Shown in pieces: positions 58,541 to 64,000 of a stretch of 64,000 nucleotides of DNA (the stretch's first letter is position 1; every line of letters starts with the position of its first letter). The stretch is from Sinohyriopsis cumingii (Eukaryota > Mollusca > Bivalvia > Unionida > Unionidae), in NCBI GenBank assembly GCA_028554795.2, contig CM068830.1, positions 47,010,227 to 47,074,226 of the forward strand, read 5' to 3'. The translations under genes were made by a program, and so were the position numbers. Under the pieces are notes generated by a model. The model was not told where the DNA came from. It saw only the letters and a list, made by a program, of their open reading frames with translations, and did not search any database.

Positions 58541-58561
58541 ACATTAATCGGCGTCTTTACT

Positions 58562-58801
58562 TTTGTAAATTCTAAGCACTAGTCTGCTATTTAATTATTT
58601 CATATTAGTTTTCAATGATTTATATATTTGTTTAAAATCTTTATATTTATTTAATCTGATGTTTGTTTCCATGGCATTTTTTTTGTAAATTCTAAGCACT
58701 AGTCTGCTATTTAATTATTTCATATTAGTTTTCAATGATTTATATATTTGTTTAAAATCTTTATATTTATTTAATCTGATTTTTGTTTCCATGACATTTT
58801 T
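58562..58801. repeat. 120-bp tandem duplication, two copies
   Basis: A unit beginning tttgtaaattctaagcacta is repeated at a spacing of exactly 120 bases with only a few mismatches near its end. Confidence 0.97.
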
Positions 58802-58899
58802 TTATATGTTAAATATGTTTCCAAAAAATATTTGTGCTTAAAATATATGTAAAAAAATTTAATAAAATAATAATATATTTTATTTAGATGTATTTTGTA

Positions 58900-60665
58900 T
58901 TCTTTGTTTCTTTTGCCATTGTTTTTACAAATTAATCCTTTTAAATACTATTGTAACTCTAGGAAAGGTCTTGAAACATATGCATGCAACATTTTGGAAT
59001 TTAGTACTGGATTGATGGATTTAAATGTAGAAAATGTCTCAAGTGGAGATGTAGCACAAAATTAAAATCTGGAACATATTAAACATCTCAAGAGACTATT
59101 AATGTTGCCCCATAGGGTTATATTTCACAGCCTTGGGTGTTTATTCTAAGTTGTTGCATCATGTCACCATACTTTGTTTTTAAAATTTTCGTTCTGAAAA
59201 GACTAATTTCAAGGTAGGAGATACCTAGAGGGGAGATGTTGCATAACATTAATAGTAGGAAGATATTAAATGTCCAAAGTATCTATTAATATTGATCCAT
59301 AGACTTGTATTTCACAGTTATGGGGGTTAACTTCAGTGAATGTTGTGTGATGCATACATGCCATTTTTAAAAAAATTAATCCTTTAAAATTATATTGTAA
59401 ATATAGGAAAAGTCTTAAACGGAGTTGTTGCAGATATTGAATATTTGGAACATATTAAAGGTCTAAGGATCTTGCTATTGTTGTCCCACTGAACTTATTG
59501 GAGTTATTCCAAGTTGTTGCATGATGCTTGCATGCAACATTTTGGAATTTAGTACTGGAAAGATGGATTTAAATGTAGAAAATGTCTCAAGCGGAGATGT
59601 AGCACAAAATTAAAATCTGGAACATATTGAACATCTCAAGAGACTATTAATGTTGCCCCATAGGGTTATATTTCACAGCCTCGGGTGTTTATTCTAAGTT
59701 GTTGCATCATGTCACCACACTTTTTTTTAAAAATTTTAGTTCTGAAAAGACTAATTTCAAGGTAGGAGATACCTAGAGGGGAGATGTTGCATAACATTAA
59801 TAGTAGGAAGATATTAAATGTCCAAAGTATCTATTAATATTGATCCATAGACTTGTATTTCACAGTTATGGGGGTTAACTTCAGTGAATGTTGTGTGATG
59901 CATACATGCCATTTTTAAAAAAATTAATCCTTTAAAATTATATTGTAAATATAGGAAAAGTCTTAAACGGAGTTGTTGCAGATATTGAATATTTGGAACA
60001 TATTAAAGGTCTAAGGATCTTGCTATTGTTGTCCCACTGAACTTATTGGAGTTATTCCAAGTTGTTGCATGATGCTTGCATGTAACATTTTGGAATTTAG
60101 TACTGGAAAGATGGATTTAAATGTAGAAAATGTCTCAAGCGGAGATGTAGCATAAAATTAAAATCTGGAACATATTGAACATCTCAAGAGACTATTAATG
60201 TTGCCCCATAGGGTTATATTTCACAGCCTCGGGTGTTTATTCTAAGTTGTTGCATCATGTCACCACACTTTTTTTTAAAAATTTTAGTTCTGAAAAGACT
60301 AATTTCAAGGTAGGAGATACCTAGAGGGGAGATGTTGCATAACATTAATAGTAGGAAGATATTAAATGTCCAAAGTATCTATTAATATTGACCCATAGAC
60401 TTGTATTTCACAGTTATGGGGGTTAACTTCAGTGAATGTTGTGTGATGCATACATGCCATTTTTAAAAAAATTAATCCTTTAAAATTATATTGTAAATAT
60501 AGGAAAAGTCTTAAACGGAGTTGTTGCAGATATTGAATATTTGGAACATATTAAAGGTCTAACGATCTTGCTATTGTTGTCCCACTGAACTTATTGGAGT
60601 TATTCCAAGTTGTTGCATGATGCTTGCATGCAACATTTTGGAATTTAATACTGGAAAGATGGATG
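58900..60665. repeat. 548-bp satellite, three copies plus flanks; each unit a diverged trimer
   Basis: The word tgcatg(c/t)aacattttggaa occurs at 58,981, 59,529, 60,077 and 60,625, exactly 548 bases apart. Inside each unit three blocks of roughly 180 bases resemble each other: tggaacatattgaacatctc, aggaagatattaaatgtcca and tggaacatattaaaggtcta, each followed by a ctattaat/ctattgtt and a catag/cactga word. The part at 58,900-58,980 is a partial third block. Confidence 0.93.
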
Positions 60666-61733
60666 GATGGCCAGTATGCTATGAGTGTCTTGTGTATATA
60701 ATACTTTTAAATTCTAAAAATAATCAGAAATGACCTGTGTCCCTCTAAATTTTATCAAGAAAAGAAAGAAAGAAATGAAAGGGAAGGAAAGAAAGAGGAG
60801 CATTATGTTTATTAGTTTATTAGTAAGCATCGAGTTTCCCATTTTATACATGGTTGGTTAAATTTTATTGATTTAGTTGTATTATGTGTGAGGTACCAGA
60901 GGATCATTGACTGCAAAATAGGTAGGATTCATTTTCTCAAACAACAACTAGGTTATTATTTTAATTATTTTATTTGTGATATTATTTACAGCTGTATAAA
61001 CTTTAAAAAAAACAGCAAGATATACACATATCAAGAACAAATTTTCTGCTGACAACTGTCTTGGATGAGAACTTCAGCCTCAAGGTAGGAGATTCCTTCA
61101 ACAGCTGCCATCAGGTGTATCAGTACCTTGAAGTAAATTTTAATAAAAACACATTATACAAGATCACAGAGTTTATAGTTACCACAATGAAAGCGTGTGG
61201 TCAGGTAATAAAAATAGATAAGTATTATAGGAGTCCTCCATGAGGAAAGTACAGACAAGGACGTTATGGGGCTATGTCACATGGCGCTACGTGAAGTGAA
61301 CAGACCCATAAAAGAGTCTGGAGAAGAAGAAAAAACTCAAATGGACAACATATTTTATAGATATACCTTCATCAGATTACCTGTACCCCTCCCTTTATTT
61401 CTTCTTCCTTTACACATACTAACATAATGCAGCTGCAATGCTGCGCCAATACCCCGAAAGGGAAAACTATTGAGAATTTTTTCCCGACCTTTTGGCATAT
61501 TTTAAAATGGGTGGACATGCTCTAGATGGGAGATATACAACAAATATTGACAATGCCCAATTCACATTTGACCTTTAGTGAGGTCCGGATATTTTCAGTA
61601 TTTCAAGTCACATTTCATTATTCTTCACAAGGTAACAACATGCATAAACAAAGTGGTTCCAGTGGTGGTATTTCATTCTTTGTAGGTCTAGGAAAAATAG
61701 TAAATATAATTGCTTGCTTTTTGTCTTCTTTAC
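60666..61733. other. Between satellite and the last found exon of the PHD-like gene
   Basis: Contains a purine-rich tract (about 60,757-60,800) and the small plus-strand frame at 61,061. The 3' exons of the minus-strand gene may lie here but were not identified. Confidence 0.4.
61061..61243 (+). CDS. Small plus-strand open frame, possibly an exon
   Basis: Sixty codons starting MDENFSLKVGDSFNSCHQVY and ending SPP. The composition looks protein-like (VGDSFNSCHQVYQYLEVNF), but an in-frame stop lies just upstream and no partner exon in matching phase was found. It could be a fragment of a dispersed gene family, or chance. Confidence 0.2.
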   Translation: MDENFSLKVGDSFNSCHQVYQYLEVNFNKNTLYKITEFIVTTMKACGQVIKIDKYYRSPP

Positions 61734-63590
61734 CTCAGGAAACAGCACTAAGTCGATTATTTTGGTGTTCATTGGATTTAGAATCAATTCCTCTATGAAC
61801 TTTCGTAGGGCTGTAACCTGGAAGCAAAAAATCAACAATTGTATCATTCACTTCAGTTCATTCTTGTTTACAAAAATTTTAGTGAGTGAAAGTCATGAAA
61901 CTACTTTGAAACCTAGTTTGTCCATCATGAACAATAAAATTATTCACATAATGAGAGGTAAAAGCTATTATCTCAATACAGTCCTGGTTGAGCCTTGTAC
62001 TTGATCATGATGTGCTCGAACAAAATCTATACTTGAACTTTTTGAAAGCAGGCCATGAGCTGATCATTGGATAATTTATATTATTAACATCACCATACTA
62101 ACTTCATAACACATGTAGGGTCATGTATGTTTTGCAACACAATTTCTAGTTATCTGCCGTCATTATTGTATAGATGTAAATTATAATATGCATACTTACT
62201 ACACTTTCATTTGGAATATTCAGGCCAGAGCAGAGGGTCAGTCTCCGGACCACATGTGAGGACCTGCTGTCCAAATCTCTCATTCTCCATGACTTTGATG
62301 TCTTTGAACATGTTTTGACCACAACATTCTATCAAATAAGTATAAAAAAGTAACATTTATTACAAAGGTTCTTTTTTAGAAGGCTCCCATGTACAATGTT
62401 ATCTAGATTATAGTTTCAGCATAAGTCTCTGTTATAATATTATGTTGAGGGTGTGCATTTTCGGCATCTTGTGGAAAACTGACAAATACTGGCTTGTGCA
62501 GAATAACCAATTTTTATTATCACTAATCCATGTTATAGCAATACAGAGTTGTGACCCACTGTCAAGAAATTGCTACCTACCTTGAGTTGACTTCTCTGCT
62601 TTTTCAAAAATACACTGACCAAGGATGTATTATTGAACACTGGAAACCTGAAAGTTAACAAAATGTAGCTATTATACATTCATACAGTAATTGATATATC
62701 AAGCATCATCATATTCATTATCATCCTGGATTTTCTGCATTAACAAGATATTGGCATTATGCAAGTAATGTTGCCCCCCAGGTAATACCACTTTGTAAAA
62801 GAATTATATTTTAGTGTATAATGCAATAAACAATAAAGATACTAATTCTGACTTACTGTTTCCATGTGAATGGATGGATTCTATCACAGTAACTTTCAAA
62901 CTCTTACTAATCTCACTTACTGTTTCAACTGGAATGGACGGATTTTATCACATCCACATGTGAATTCCTTTTCTTGGTAGTGTTTAAAACTGTGTCTGCC
63001 TATGCAGGCACAGTGTGCCCATCGACAGCACACAATACAAGCCACCCATCCCATGCTGTCATCTTCAGTGCAAACTCCAAAAGAGTCACAGATGCACATG
63101 TCCATTGCATCTTTTTCTTTTGGTGTGAATGGTATGGCTGGTACCAGGTGACTGAGCCTGAAATAGGAAATGGAATCAAGCATACATACACTACCATCTA
63201 CCGTATACATTATGTGTCATAAGAAAAATCGACATGATACAAATATGAACATTAATAATGTTCAATGACATACAGCAACACATTCATATGTCATTGAAGA
63301 TAGCCATTGTTTCAATGGAGTACAGTAGTTTTAAAGAAAAGTAGGTGCAGGCAGTTTCTCCACTATTCATGGTGGAACTGAAAAGGTATTATTAATAAAA
63401 GTACTAGAAATTGTATGGGCGTACGAATACCGAATATTCCCATCAACAGATGGCAACTCTACTGGTACTTTAAGCAGGATGATCTCTTCTCCAATGCCAA
63501 ATATTTCTTGGGGATAAATGTCTTCATTATAGTTTCTAACGGTGATCTTTTTCCAGAGTAACCCAGCCAAAGACATGAACTGTACCTGGG
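61734..63590 (-). CDS. Unrecognised multi-exon gene with an atypical PHD-like zinc-binding cluster (partial, internal exons)
   Basis: Five exons join in phase on the minus strand: 63,431-63,590; 62,921-63,157; 62,581-62,647; 62,200-62,328; 61,734-61,817. Each has a good acceptor and all but the first a standard GTAAG/GTAGG/GTAAA-type donor. The second exon holds MDMCICDSFGVC, then GWVACIVCCRWAHCACIG, then FTCGCDK: a C-x-C, a W-x2-AC-x2-CC-x3-H cluster and a final C-x-C, reminiscent of a PHD finger but not canonical. The later exons are basic (for example SKTSKSWRMRDL) and end in an amphipathic segment (ALRKFIEELILNPMNTKIID). The start lies beyond 63,590 and the 3' end was not found. It runs in the same direction as TAF1B. 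Function unknown; chromatin or DNA binding is only a guess from the cysteine cluster. Confidence 0.65.
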
Positions 63591-64000
63591 CTGTAAATAG
63601 AAATTATTTTGGGCATAAGCGATACAAAGTAAAACATGTTTATTACGTTTTTGTTTATTCAGGACCTAATGTTCATTGCATATCTTGTCATCAATATTTG
63701 CTATAATTTTACAAGGATTCATTACTTCATTACGCCTTCAGGTATGTTACTTCTATAATAACTATTTGTAAACAGTAGATCCATGAATGCAACAAGCTAT
63801 GTTTTGATCAAAGTAGACAGTTAGCCAAATAACTTAGGGTATGTTTTTGAACGTGTTTCTGGATTATATTTGATATGCCCCTCTTAAGACAGCTACTAAT
63901 GATCATGGTTTACCTTGCACAACATTAAAATCCTTACCCCTAAATCATATGAAAATTTTTATGTACACCAGCGTAGTCAAATATTATTAATTACCAGAGT
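63591..64000. other. Intron upstream of the first PHD-like exon, unassigned
   Basis: AT-rich with no recognised feature; it continues past the window. Confidence 0.5.

Larger units (their letters stand above)
57640..58550. promoter_or_regulatory. CpG-richer stretch, candidate TAF1B promoter/5' UTR exon region
   Basis: CpG dinucleotides are visibly more frequent here (cgacgcgagc, ttacggg, tcgcgaagt, ctcgagaaattgcgcg) than in the surrounding CpG-poor introns, as expected of an unmethylated promoter in an otherwise methylated gene. It lies 1.2-2 kb upstream of the TAF1B ATG, and an acceptor-like site precedes that ATG. Both strands are open for about 60 codons near 58.1-58.25 kb, which may only reflect composition. 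Confidence 0.35.

Overview
The window is eukaryotic nuclear DNA: AT-rich, short exons with GT/AG borders separated by kilobase introns, and very dense in transposable elements and satellites. The repeats (three or four tRNA-derived SINE families, CR1-like LINEs, a Penelope-like element, DIRS-like and Ty3/Gypsy retroelements, pogo/Tigger-like DNA elements) together with the divergence of the one recognisable gene suggest a lophotrochozoan invertebrate, most likely a mollusc. The organism is an inference; no single sequence here proves it.

Almost the whole window (about 54-56,477, minus strand) is one gene, TAF1B, the TFIIB-like subunit of the RNA polymerase I factor SL1. I could assemble 13 coding exons whose phases join without a break into about 785 codons: an N-terminal zinc ribbon (C4, C7, C21, C24), a linker, the cyclin-like core, and a long terminal exon with an acidic stretch and a basic stretch. 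An acceptor-like site just upstream of the ATG suggests a further non-coding first exon, possibly in the CpG-richer stretch at 57.6-58.55 kb. The coding exons total about 2.4 kb; the rest of the gene is intron.

Intron 12 (1,052-11,769) holds a decayed Gypsy pol fragment, a decayed DIRS-like element and a 3.6-kb minisatellite of about 70 copies of a 51-bp unit that is long open in several frames on both strands. Introns 8-11 (11.9-21.9 kb) carry SINEs, degenerate 130-165-bp-period repeat blocks, and a SINE split by a candidate solo LTR. Intron 7 (22.1-23.6 kb) holds another such repeat block. Intron 6 (23.7-31.0 kb) holds a second decayed DIRS-like element and a CR1-like LINE. Intron 4 (32.8-42.9 kb) holds a 1.6-kb Tigger-like element and a Penelope-like element with inverted terminal repeats and a CR1-like LINE nested in it. 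Intron 3 (43.0-48.3 kb) holds a pogo-like MITE and a 45-51-bp minisatellite. Intron 2 (48.4-54.3 kb) holds tandem SINEs, a perfect hairpin and a 390-bp foldback. Intron 1 (54.4-56.4 kb) holds a SINE and a 44-bp minisatellite.

Upstream of TAF1B lie a CpG-richer, palindrome-bearing stretch (57.6-58.55 kb), a 120-bp tandem duplication, and a 548-bp satellite whose unit is itself a diverged trimer (58.98-60.66 kb). From 61.7 kb to the right edge are five consecutive exons (minus strand) of a second, unrecognised gene with an atypical PHD-like cysteine/histidine cluster; both of its ends are missing.
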